This document shows, piece by piece, positions 33,912 to 41,576 of a stretch of 64,000 bases of DNA (positions are counted from its first letter, which is position 1; each line of letters begins with the position of its first letter). The notes below the pieces were generated by a model. It had not been told where the DNA came from, made no database searches, and saw only the letters and a program-made list of their open reading frames with translations. The stretch is from the NCBI RefSeq assembly GCF_011758765.1, contig NZ_JAANOU010000001.1, forward strand, positions 2,170,001 to 2,234,000, given 5' to 3'. The translations under genes were made by a program, and so were the position numbers. This DNA is from Amycolatopsis viridis. GTDB taxonomy: Bacteria; Actinomycetota; Actinomycetes; Mycobacteriales; Pseudonocardiaceae.

Positions 33912-34115
33912 TCAGCGCCGATCTTCGTCGCGTTCACGGAGGTCACGGAGAGCGTCGCCGAGCCGGTCGCTGCCGTCGCCCGCATGCATGCGCGGGCGGT
34001 ACCCGGGACGGGTGGCGCGCTGCGCGCGGCCGGAAGTGAGCAACTTCGCCATGACCGGGCTCGTGTGGTGCCGCGGCTCCCGCAACTCCACGCGGTCGTC
34101 GTCTCGAGCCGTCAT
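33912..34115 (-). pseudogene. Phd/YefM-like antitoxin, probably decayed
   Basis: A 67-codon frame with the shape of Phd-family antitoxins (VELREPRHHTSPVMAKLLTSG, then a degraded GRP-type loop and the C-terminal ALRDLRERDEDRR). The loop normally reading GRPVA is replaced by an Arg-rich stretch, and its toxin partner downstream is truncated, so the pair is most likely dead. The ATG at 34115 is the better start; a GTG at 34145 is possible. Confidence 0.45.
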
Positions 34116-34148
34116 GCTACGAACGTATCGGAGAATTGTGGCCACTTC

Positions 34149-34421
34149 TCACGGCGTCAGGATCTCGTCCCACGCGCGGACGTACCAGTTCCGCACCACC
34201 CCGTGGCGCACGAAGGGATCCCCGCCGGCGAACTCCTCCGCGGCCTCCCGTGTCCGGAACACGCTGAGCGCACCGTTGCGCTCCGGATCTTCGAGCGGGC
34301 CGACGAGCAGCAGGTCGCCACGGGCGTGGAACTCACGGAGCCGCGCGGAGTGGCCGGCCATGTGCGGGGCGCCGCGTTCGACGACGTTGTCGGCGGGCTC
34401 GTAGAACAGCAGGTACTTCAT
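34149..34421 (-). CDS. YciI-like (YCII-related) protein
   Basis: A 90-residue ferredoxin-like-fold protein of the YCII family, with the opening MKYLLFYEPAD, the His of GHSARLREFHARGDLLLVGPL and the Asp-containing FAGGDPFVRHGVV. Some members catalyse small dehydrochlorination or lactone reactions; the substrate is unknown here. Its ATG overlaps the SRPBCC stop by four bases, and it is the last gene of a four-gene ArsR-containing operon. Confidence 0.85.
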   Translation of the reverse strand: MKYLLFYEPADNVVERGAPHMAGHSARLREFHARGDLLLVGPLEDPERNGALSVFRTREAAEEFAGGDPFVRHGVVRNWYVRAWDEILTP

Positions 34422-34900
34422 GCCGCCCCCGCCGCTTCCGCCGCGAACCGGCCGAGGATGTGCGCCCAGCCCTCGGTGAACGCGCCGCCGGCGTAACCAC
34501 CGTCGCGGGCGCAGGCGGCGCGGAGCTGGTCGTCGTCCAGGGCCTCCCAGCCGCGGTGCTCGACCGCGACCCGGGTCAACCCCGGCCCGAGCGCCCGGAA
34601 GGTCAGCTCCACCTCGGTCGGCGCCGGGGTGACCAGCCAGGTCATGGTGAACCGCTCGGGGGGCTCCCACGCCAGAACCTCGCCCCAGTCGTGCTCGGTG
34701 CCGTCCTCCCACGTCTCGTAGACCCGGCCGCCGGGCCGGCGTTCGAAGGTCACGTCCCGCACCCGGTCGCGGCCGCGCGAAAAGGGCTCGACCGGCCACC
34801 ACACGCCGATCGTCCGGACGAACGTGTCGAAGGTGTGCGCGGCGTCGCTGCGCACCAGGGTCGCCTGCCGCACCGGCGGGCGGCTCAGGATCCCGGTCAT
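34418..34900 (-). CDS. SRPBCC (AHSA1-like) domain protein
   Basis: A 160-residue protein of the START/AHSA1 fold: SDAAHTFDTFVRTIGVWWPV at the start, GGRVYETWEDGTEHDWGEV in the middle, and FTEGWAHILGRF in the C-terminal helix. These proteins bind hydrophobic ligands. It is coupled on both sides (ATGA overlaps with the ArsR and YciI genes); ArsR-SRPBCC pairs are widespread in actinobacteria. Confidence 0.87.
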   Translation of the reverse strand: MTGILSRPPVRQATLVRSDAAHTFDTFVRTIGVWWPVEPFSRGRDRVRDVTFERRPGGRVYETWEDGTEHDWGEVLAWEPPERFTMTWLVTPAPTEVELTFRALGPGLTRVAVEHRGWEALDDDQLRAACARDGGYAGGAFTEGWAHILGRFAAEAAGAA

Positions 34901-35247
34901 GCCGATCCTCTCGCCGTGTCGTGTTCGCCGATCCCCCGCTCAGCTTCGACCAGCCGCCGGGCCGTGTCGAGGGATGAGGCCCACATGTCGTCGAGGAAGC
35001 GCCGCAGGCCGGCGAGCCCGTCCGGCCGCGCCCGGTAGAGCCGGCGCGTGCCGACGCGGCGCTCGTCGAGCAGGCCCGCGTTCTTCAGGATGGTGAGGTG
35101 CTGGCTGACCGCCGTGCGGCTCACGTCGAACGACTCCGCGATCTCGCCGGCGGCCAGCTCGTCGTGCGCGACCAGCCGGAGGATCGCCCGCCGTCTCGGC
35201 TCCGCGAGTGCCCGCAGCGCCTCGTCCGTCCGCTCGTCCTCCGTCAT
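34897..35247 (-). CDS. ArsR-type helix-turn-helix regulator
   Basis: A 116-residue winged-helix regulator (LAEPRRRAILRLVAHDELAAG, then IAESFDVSRTAVSQHLTIL). It has no metal-binding CxC motif, so it is the SRPBCC-associated subgroup rather than a metal sensor. It lies 8 nt after the VOC gene stop and overlaps the SRPBCC start. It probably represses the operon through the nested palindrome at 35614-35653. Confidence 0.9.
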   Translation of the reverse strand: MTEDERTDEALRALAEPRRRAILRLVAHDELAAGEIAESFDVSRTAVSQHLTILKNAGLLDERRVGTRRLYRARPDGLAGLRRFLDDMWASSLDTARRLVEAERGIGEHDTARGSA

Positions 35248-35255
35248 GCCCGCTC

Positions 35256-35603
35256 CTACGCCCAGAGTCCGACCGGGTTGCCGTCCGGGTCGGTGAAGAT
35301 CGCGAACCGCCCGAAGTCGCCGGGCAGGTCGGTCGGCGGCACCAGCCGCTTCCCGCCCAGCTGCTCCGCCCGGTCCAGGTACGCGTCGAGGTCGTCGACC
35401 CGCAGGTAGATCTTGACTCCGGTGTCACCGGGTGCGGTCGACGGCCCGATGCCGCCGCCGATGCCGCCGCCCGTGTCGACGAGCGCGTAGCCGCCCATCG
35501 CGGGATCGGCGCTGACCTGCCAGTCGAACAGCTCGGCGTAGAACGTCCTGGCCCGTTCCGCGTTCGCGCTGATCACTTCGAAGAACGCCACCTGCTGACC
35601 CAT
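35256..35603 (-). CDS. VOC family protein (glyoxalase-like)
   Basis: A 115-residue vicinal-oxygen-chelate fold protein with FFEVISANAERARTFYAELF and the C-terminal FAIFTDPDGNPVGLW. The run of Gly in the centre (GGGIGGGIGPS) is typical of PhnB/27-kDa antigen-like proteins. It is first in the VOC-ArsR-SRPBCC-YciI operon. The ligand or reaction is unknown. Confidence 0.9.
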   Translation of the reverse strand: MGQQVAFFEVISANAERARTFYAELFDWQVSADPAMGGYALVDTGGGIGGGIGPSTAPGDTGVKIYLRVDDLDAYLDRAEQLGGKRLVPPTDLPGDFGRFAIFTDPDGNPVGLWA

Positions 35604-35613
35604 GACTGCTCCC

Positions 35614-35653
35614 TTCTGTCAGGAAAAGCTAACGTTAGTGGTCGCTGACAGAA
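35614..35653. promoter_or_regulatory. Nested palindrome, candidate ArsR operator
   Basis: An inner perfect palindrome CTAACGTTAG (35629-35638) and an outer inverted pair TTCTGTCAG (35614-35622) and CTGACAGAA (35645-35653) share exactly one centre. It lies 10-50 bp upstream of the VOC start and 53 bp before the divergent peptidase gene, so it may control both. Confidence 0.55.
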
Positions 35654-35705
35654 GAAGTCAACCAGCGCTCGCCAAGACGGGCCGCGGTTTGACAGAGTGC
35701 GAGGC

Positions 35706-37799
35706 GTGACCGACGAGCACTCCTTCCTGCGCATGCAAGCCCGCACCCAGCGCTTCACCCTGGGCACCCCGCGCGAGTTCCGCGTCGCCCCGGACGGGGG
35801 GCGGCTGCTGTTCCTGCGGTCGGAATCCGGCACCGACCGGCGCAACAGCCTGTGGGAACTGGACCTGACCGAGGGCACCGAGACCAAGATCGTGGATGCC
35901 GCCGAGCTGCTGCCCGGGGAGGAGGAGCTGCCCCCCGAGGAGCGCGCGCGCCGCGAGCGGATGCGGGAGAGCGCGGGCGGCGTGGTCGGCTACGCCGTCG
36001 ACGACGAGTTCCGCGTGGCCGCGTTCTCGCTGTCCGGCAAGCTCTACACCGTCGACCTGGGCACGCGCGAGGTGCGGGAACTGGTCGGCGGCGCGGTCGT
36101 CGACCCCCGTCCCGACCCGACCGGCACGCACGTCGCCTACGTCCGGGACCGCGCGCTGCGGGTCGTCGACCTCACCACGGGCGAGGACACCGTGATCGCG
36201 GGCGAGAACGGCGACGACGGCGACGATGTCGCCTGGGGGCTCGCGGAGTTCATCGCCGCCGAGGAGCTCGGCCGTGCCCGGGGCTACTGGTGGTCGCCGG
36301 ACGGCACCACCTTGCTCGTCGAACGCACCGACCGGGCGAACGTGCCGCGCTGGACGATCTCCGACCCCGCGCACCCCGAGGCCGGCGCGAACACCGTCGC
36401 CTACCCCGCGGCCGGCACCACGAACGTCGACGTCTCGCTGTCCTTCTTCGGCCTCGACGGCACCCGCGTGGACGTCGAGCGCGGCGACTGGGAGTACCTG
36501 GTCGCGGTGCACTGGTCGGCCGGCGGTCCGCCGCTGATCGCGGTGCAGCCCCGGGACCAGCGCGAACTCGCGATCCACGCGGTGGACCCGGCGGACGGCT
36601 CGACGAAGCTGCTGCACACCGAGACCGACCCGCACTGGGTCGAGATCGTCCCGGGCGTGCCGGCGTGGACCGCGGACGGACGGCTGGTGCACGTCAGCGC
36701 CGCCGACGGCAGCTACCGCCTGGTGATCGACGGCGACCCGGTGACCGAGCCCGGTCTGCAGGTCCGCTCGGTGCTGCACGTCGGCGCGGAGGTGCTGTTC
36801 AGCGCCTCGGCGGAGGACCCGACGCAGATCCACGTCTACCGCACCGGGCCGGACGGCGTGACCCGCCTGTCCGACGGCGACGGTGTGCACGTCGGCGCGG
36901 GCACCGCCGACATCACCGTGCTCTCGTCGTGGAGCCTGCGCCACAGCGGCCCGGAGGTCACGGTGCTGCGCAACGGCCGTCCGCTCGCGCAGGTGCGGTC
37001 CCACCCGGCCGATCCCGGCCTGGTGCCCGACCCGCGGTGGCTCACCGTGGGCGAGCGCGGGCTGCGTGCCGCGCTGCTGCTGCCCACCGGGTACCGGCCC
37101 GCGGACGGCAAGCTCCCGGTTCTGCTCGACCCCTACGGCGGACCGCACGCCCAGCGGGTGCTGCAGAGCCGCAACGCGTTCCTGACTTCGCAGTGGCTGG
37201 CCGACCAGGGCTTCGCGGTCCTGGTCGCGGACGGTCGCGGTACCCCGGGCCGCGGGCCGGCGTGGGAGAAGGAGATCGCGCGGGACCTGGCCGGGGTCAC
37301 GCTCGCCGACCAGGTGGACGCGCTGCACGCGGTCGCCGCCGAGCACCCCGAGCTCGACCTGTCCCGGGTGGCCATCCGCGGCTGGTCCTACGGCGGTTAC
37401 CTGTCCGCGCTGGCCGTGCTGCGCCGCCCGGACGTCTTCCACGCGGCCGTCGCGGGCGCCCCGGTCACCGACTGGTCCCTCTACGACACCCACTACACCG
37501 AGCGCTACCTGGGCCTGCCGGAGCAGGACGCGGACTGCTACGAGCGCAACTCGCTGATCGCGGACGCACCGGGCCTGCGCCGCGCGCTGCTGATCGTGCA
37601 CGGTCTCGCCGACGACAACGTGTTCGTCGCGCACGCGCTGCGGCTGTCCGCGGCGCTGCTGGCCGCCGGCCGGCCGCACGTCTTCCTGCCGCTGGTCGGT
37701 GCCACGCACATGACGCCGCAGGCCGAAGAGGTCGCGGAGAACCTGATGCGGGTCCAGGTCGACTGGATCCGCCGAGAGCTGGAGGCTGCTGCGCGATGA
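35706..37799 (+). CDS. S9 family prolyl oligopeptidase / dipeptidyl peptidase IV-like
   Basis: A serine peptidase of about 697 residues: an N-terminal beta-propeller of the DPP IV type (motif WWSPDGTTLLVERTD) and a C-terminal alpha/beta hydrolase with Ser in IRGWSYGGYLS, Asp in HGLADDNV and His in GATHMTP. No signal peptide is seen, so it is cytoplasmic. It cleaves short, often proline-containing peptides. GTG at 35706 (VTDEHSFL) is taken; a GTG three codons earlier is possible. It overlaps the following oxidoreductase gene (ATGA). Confidence 0.9.
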   Translation: MTDEHSFLRMQARTQRFTLGTPREFRVAPDGGRLLFLRSESGTDRRNSLWELDLTEGTETKIVDAAELLPGEEELPPEERARRERMRESAGGVVGYAVDDEFRVAAFSLSGKLYTVDLGTREVRELVGGAVVDPRPDPTGTHVAYVRDRALRVVDLTTGEDTVIAGENGDDGDDVAWGLAEFIAAEELGRARGYWWSPDGTTLLVERTDRANVPRWTISDPAHPEAGANTVAYPAAGTTNVDVSLSFFGLDGTRVDVERGDWEYLVAVHWSAGGPPLIAVQPRDQRELAIHAVDPADGSTKLLHTETDPHWVEIVPGVPAWTADGRLVHVSAADGSYRLVIDGDPVTEPGLQVRSVLHVGAEVLFSASAEDPTQIHVYRTGPDGVTRLSDGDGVHVGAGTADITVLSSWSLRHSGPEVTVLRNGRPLAQVRSHPADPGLVPDPRWLTVGERGLRAALLLPTGYRPADGKLPVLLDPYGGPHAQRVLQSRNAFLTSQWLADQGFAVLVADGRGTPGRGPAWEKEIARDLAGVTLADQVDALHAVAAEHPELDLSRVAIRGWSYGGYLSALAVLRRPDVFHAAVAGAPVTDWSLYDTHYTERYLGLPEQDADCYERNSLIADAPGLRRALLIVHGLADDNVFVAHALRLSAALLAAGRPHVFLPLVGATHMTPQAEEVAENLMRVQVDWIRRELEAAAR

Positions 37800-38752
37800 A
37801 GCGCTGGGGTATCACGATTCCGCTGACCGGGGTGCCGCTGGCCGCGCACCGTGAGCTGATCGAGCGGCTGCCCGCGCTCGGCTACACCGACGCCTGGTCC
37901 GCCGAAACCGCGGGGACGGACGCGTTCTCGCCGCTGCTGCTGGCCGCGCAGTGGGCGCCGGAGCTGCGGCTGGGCACGGCGATCGTGCCGGTGTACACGC
38001 GCGGCCCCGGCCTGCTGGCGATGTCCGCGGCGACGCTGGCCGAGGCCGCGCCCGGCCGGTTCGTGCTCGGCATCGGCGCGTCCTCGCCGGTCATCGTGCA
38101 GAACTGGAACGCCACCGAGTTCGCCAAGCCGTTCGCCCGCACCCGCGACACCCTGCGGTTCCTGCGTGCGGCGCTGGCGGGGGAGAAGGTGACGGCGGAG
38201 TACGAGACCTTCTCGGTGAGCCGGTTCCGGCTGGAACGGGCACCGGAACCGGCGCCGCCGATCATGCTCGCCGCGTTGCGGCCGGGGATGCTGAAGCTGG
38301 CCGCCACGGAGGCCGACGGCGCCATCACGAACTGGCTCTCGCCGTCGGACGTGCGGCAGGTGCGGGCCGAGGTCGGGCCGGACACCGAACTCGCGGCCCG
38401 GATCTTCGTCTGTCCCACCACCGATCGCGATGCGGCGCGCGGGCTCGGCCGGATGATGATCAGCAGCTACCTGACCGTGCCGGTGTACGCCGCGTTCCAC
38501 GAGTGGCTGGGCCGCGGCGAGGTGCTCGCGCCGATGCACGAGGCGTGGCGCGCGGGCGACCGCAAGCGGGCGAACGAGGTCATCCCGGACGAGGTGGTCG
38601 ACGATCTGATCGTGCACGGCAGCCCCGCGGAGTGCCGGGAAAAAGTGCAGTCCTATGTGGACAACGGGCTGACCACCCCGGTGATCGCGCTGCTGCCCAC
38701 CGGCGAGGACCCGGTGCGGCAGGTCGAGGCGCTCGCCCCGGCCCGGGGATGA
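37796..38752 (+). CDS. LLM-class F420-dependent oxidoreductase
   Basis: A 318-residue luciferase-like protein of the F420-dependent group: opening MKRWGITIPLTGVP, LGTAIVPVYTRGPGLLAMSA, then FVLGIGASSPVIVQNWN, typical of F420 reductases. Coupled by a 4-nt overlap to the peptidase gene, a pairing with no obvious metabolic logic. It ends about 100 bp before the iron box of the siderophore operon. Confidence 0.87.
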   Translation: MKRWGITIPLTGVPLAAHRELIERLPALGYTDAWSAETAGTDAFSPLLLAAQWAPELRLGTAIVPVYTRGPGLLAMSAATLAEAAPGRFVLGIGASSPVIVQNWNATEFAKPFARTRDTLRFLRAALAGEKVTAEYETFSVSRFRLERAPEPAPPIMLAALRPGMLKLAATEADGAITNWLSPSDVRQVRAEVGPDTELAARIFVCPTTDRDAARGLGRMMISSYLTVPVYAAFHEWLGRGEVLAPMHEAWRAGDRKRANEVIPDEVVDDLIVHGSPAECREKVQSYVDNGLTTPVIALLPTGEDPVRQVEALAPARG

Positions 38753-38783
38753 CCCCGTTGGCGGCATGACGTGCGCTCCGCGG

Positions 38784-38815
38784 CCGGGCACTGTAGGAGG
38801 AACGTGCCTGCCCGG
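38784..38815 (+). terminator. Possible hairpin terminator before the siderophore operon
   Basis: CCGGGCA (38784-38790) and TGCCCGG (38809-38815) can pair across an 18-nt loop, just after the oxidoreductase stop. The stem is short and the loop long, so the call is weak. Confidence 0.35.
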
Positions 38816-38849
38816 GGTGTGCCCGCGCGCACCGTGTCCGTATGGTGGC

Positions 38850-38868
38850 TTAGCGTAGGCATACCTAA
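38850..38868 (+). promoter_or_regulatory. Iron box (IdeR/DmdR-type) of the siderophore operon
   Basis: TTAGCGTAGGCATACCTAA closely matches the 19-bp actinobacterial iron box TTAGGTTAGGCTAACCTAA. Its right end runs into the Shine-Dalgarno AAGGAG (38867-38872) of the first gene, so an iron-loaded repressor would cover the promoter and ribosome site region under iron sufficiency. Confidence 0.85.
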
Positions 38869-38878
38869 GGAGTGGTGA

Positions 38879-40297
38879 GTGGGCGAGACGATGCCGGAAA
38901 GCGTCGCGCTGGCCGGCGGCCCGGAGGGGCACCGGCGACTGGCCGAGCTGATCCCGTTGGTCCTCGACGGGCTGGCCGCGGGAACCGCCGAGCGCGGCGG
39001 AGCGGCCCCGGCCGGCGGCCCGGCCGCCGTAGCGGCGGGGCTGGCGGCGCTGACCGGGGCGCGACCCCTGGCCGGGGCCACCGGGGTCGGCGCGGCGCAA
39101 GCGCTTACCGAGCTGTCCCGGCTCCTGGCTGCCGGCTCGGTCGACCCCGCGGACCCGGCGTGCGCGGCGCACCTGCACTGCCCGCCCCTCGCCGTCGCGG
39201 TGGCCGCCGACGTCGTGGCGAGCGCGCTGAACCCGTCGATGGACTCGTGGGACCAGGCGCCGGTGGCGAGCGAGATCGAACGCGAACTGACGGCGCTCGT
39301 CGCCCGGCTCTGCTACCCGGACGCGGCCGCACCGGACGCGCTCGTCACCACCGGCGGCACCGAGTCGAACCTGCTCGGGCTGCTGCTCGCCCGCGAGCAG
39401 GACCCGGCCGTCCGGCCCGTGTGCGGGCGCAACGCCCACCACAGCGCGTCGCGGGCGGCGTGGCTGCTCGGGCTGCCCGCGCCGATCCTGATCGACTGCG
39501 ACGGCGAGCGCATGCGGCCCGGCGCCCTCGCCGACGCCCTGCGCGACCTGGATGGCCGCGCGGTGGTGGTCGCTACCGCGGGCACCACGGACACCGGCGC
39601 GATCGACCCGCTGCGTGCCCTCGCCCAGGTGTGCCGCCGCCACGGCGCCCGCCTGCACGTCGACGCCTCCTACGGCGGGCTCGCGCTGTGCAGCGCGAAA
39701 CTGAAGACCCGGCTGGACGGCCTGGCGGAGGCCGATTCGGTCGCGCTCGACGCCCACAAGTTCGGCTGGCAGCCCATCTCCGCGGGCCTGCTCGCGGTGC
39801 GCGAGGCCGCCGACCTCGCGGCGCTGTCGGTGCGCGCCGAGTACCTCAACGCCGACGACGACACCGAAGCCGGGCTGCCCGACCTGCTCGGCCGCTCCCT
39901 GCGCACGTCCCGCCGTCCGGACGCGTTCCGGATGGCCGTCACCCTGCGGGCCCTGGGCATCGAGGGCATGGGCGCGCTGGTCGAGCACTGCTGCACCACC
40001 GCGGCCGGCGTCGCCGCGATGATCGAGGCGCACCCCGCGTTGCGGCTGTGGGGCGCGCCGACGCTGTCCACCGTGCTGTTCCGGCCCGCCGGCGCGGACG
40101 ACGAGCTGGTCACGCGCGTGCGGCGGACCCTGCTGGAGGCCGGGACCGCCGTCGTCGGCCGTGCCACGATGCCCGACGGCGTGTGGCTCAAGCTGACCCT
40201 GCTGCACCCGCGGGCCAGCGCCGAGGACTACCGGCCGGTGCTGGAGTCGGTGGTCGCGACCGCGGCGGAGCTGGCCGGAAGCGTGGTCCTGCGGTGA
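38879..40297 (+). CDS. desA: PLP-dependent lysine decarboxylase, DesA-like
   Basis: A group II PLP decarboxylase of 472 residues expected to make cadaverine from lysine as first step of a hydroxamate siderophore. The PLP Schiff-base lysine is K294 in LDAHKFGWQP, the ring-stacking His is H188 in NAHHSASRA, and D262 lies in HVDASYGG. The TTGGTESN motif binds phosphate. The GTG at 38879 follows AAGGAG by six bases. It is the first of four genes with 4-nt overlaps or near-overlaps under an iron box. A different amine substrate (ornithine, diaminobutyrate) is less likely but not excluded. Confidence 0.88.
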   Translation: MGETMPESVALAGGPEGHRRLAELIPLVLDGLAAGTAERGGAAPAGGPAAVAAGLAALTGARPLAGATGVGAAQALTELSRLLAAGSVDPADPACAAHLHCPPLAVAVAADVVASALNPSMDSWDQAPVASEIERELTALVARLCYPDAAAPDALVTTGGTESNLLGLLLAREQDPAVRPVCGRNAHHSASRAAWLLGLPAPILIDCDGERMRPGALADALRDLDGRAVVVATAGTTDTGAIDPLRALAQVCRRHGARLHVDASYGGLALCSAKLKTRLDGLAEADSVALDAHKFGWQPISAGLLAVREAADLAALSVRAEYLNADDDTEAGLPDLLGRSLRTSRRPDAFRMAVTLRALGIEGMGALVEHCCTTAAGVAAMIEAHPALRLWGAPTLSTVLFRPAGADDELVTRVRRTLLEAGTAVVGRATMPDGVWLKLTLLHPRASAEDYRPVLESVVATAAELAGSVVLR

Positions 40298-41574
40298 ACC
40301 CGGTCGATCTGGCCGGGGTCGGGATCGGCCCGGCCAACCTGTCGCTGGCCGCGCTCGCCGCACCGGTCGCGGACCTCACGGTCGCGCTGTACGAGCGCAG
40401 CCCGCAGTTCCGCTGGCACCCCGGCCTGCTGCTGGACGGGGTGACGCTGCAGGTGCCCTTCCTCGCCGACCTGGTCTCCCTGGCCGACCCGACGAGCGAA
40501 CTGTCCTTCCTGAACTACCTGCGCGAGCGGGACCGGCTCTTCCCGTTCTACTTCGCCGAGCGGTTCCACGTTCCCCGTGCCGAATACGACGACTACTGCC
40601 GGTGGGTCAGCGAGCGGCTGGACAGCTGCCGCTTCGGCGTCGAGATCAACGCGATCGAGTGGCGCGACGGGACGTTCCGGCTGCGCTCCACGGCCGGTGA
40701 GCTCAGGGCACGCCACGTCGTGCTCGGCATCGGCACCGAACCCTGGATGCCGGCACCGCTGCGTGACCTCGCCGCGGTCCCCGGCGCCCCGGTGATCCAC
40801 TCGGCGGAGTACCTCGCCGAACGCGAACGGCTGCTCGCGCTGCCCGCGGTCACGGTCGTCGGTTCCGGCCAGTCCGGCGCCGAGGTGTTCCTCGACCTGC
40901 TGCGGCACCGCAAACAGCCGGCGGGCCTGCGGTGGGTGACGCGCACGGTGTCGTTCGCGCCGATGGAGTACTCCAAGCTCGGGCTGGAGCAGTTCACGCC
41001 CGACTACACGCGGTTCTTCCACCGGTTGCCGGAGGCCGAGCGCGACCGGCTGCTGCCCGCGCAATGGCAGCTGTACAAGGGCATCGACGACGCCACGATC
41101 GCCGACATCCACGACGAGCTGTACCGCCGCACCGTCGGCGGCGGGTGGCCGGGAGTCACCCTCACGCCGGGCGTGGAGGTCGTGTCCGCGGCGCGGGACG
41201 GCGAGCGGATCGCGCTCGGCCTGCGGCACCGGCAGCAGGGCAGTACCGCGACCTGGGTGACCGACGCGGTGGTCGCCGCCACCGGCTACCGCGAGCGGCC
41301 CCTCGACGGCCTGCTCGGACCGCTGGCGGACGCGGTCGCCCGCGACGGCCGCGGCCGTCCGGTCGTCGAGCACGACTACCGGTTGCGGCTCGCACCGGAG
41401 ATCGGTGGCGCGATCTTCGTGCAGAACGCCGAGCGGCACACGCACGGCGTGGGCGCGCCGGACCTCGGCCTGGCCGCCTGGCGGGCCGCCTCGATCGTCA
41501 ACGCGGTCTGCGGCCGCACCGTCTACCGGCTGCCGTCGCGCACGGCGTTCACCCGGTTCGGGCTGGAGGAGTGA
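40294..41574 (+). CDS. desB: Lysine/cadaverine N-monooxygenase, DesB-like
   Basis: A flavin-dependent N-hydroxylating monooxygenase of 426 residues of the IucD/SidA/DesB family, hydroxylating the free amino group of cadaverine. The FAD site is GVGIGPANLSLA (residues 8-19), the NADPH site VVGSGQSGAEVF, and the family C-terminal block ATGYRERPLDG is present. The conserved QVPFLADLVSLADPTS is also there. Its GTG overlaps the desA stop by four bases. The product, N-hydroxycadaverine, would normally be acylated by DesC, which this operon lacks. Confidence 0.9.
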   Translation: MNPVDLAGVGIGPANLSLAALAAPVADLTVALYERSPQFRWHPGLLLDGVTLQVPFLADLVSLADPTSELSFLNYLRERDRLFPFYFAERFHVPRAEYDDYCRWVSERLDSCRFGVEINAIEWRDGTFRLRSTAGELRARHVVLGIGTEPWMPAPLRDLAAVPGAPVIHSAEYLAERERLLALPAVTVVGSGQSGAEVFLDLLRHRKQPAGLRWVTRTVSFAPMEYSKLGLEQFTPDYTRFFHRLPEAERDRLLPAQWQLYKGIDDATIADIHDELYRRTVGGGWPGVTLTPGVEVVSAARDGERIALGLRHRQQGSTATWVTDAVVAATGYRERPLDGLLGPLADAVARDGRGRPVVEHDYRLRLAPEIGGAIFVQNAERHTHGVGAPDLGLAAWRAASIVNAVCGRTVYRLPSRTAFTRFGLEE

Positions 41575-41576
41575 GC

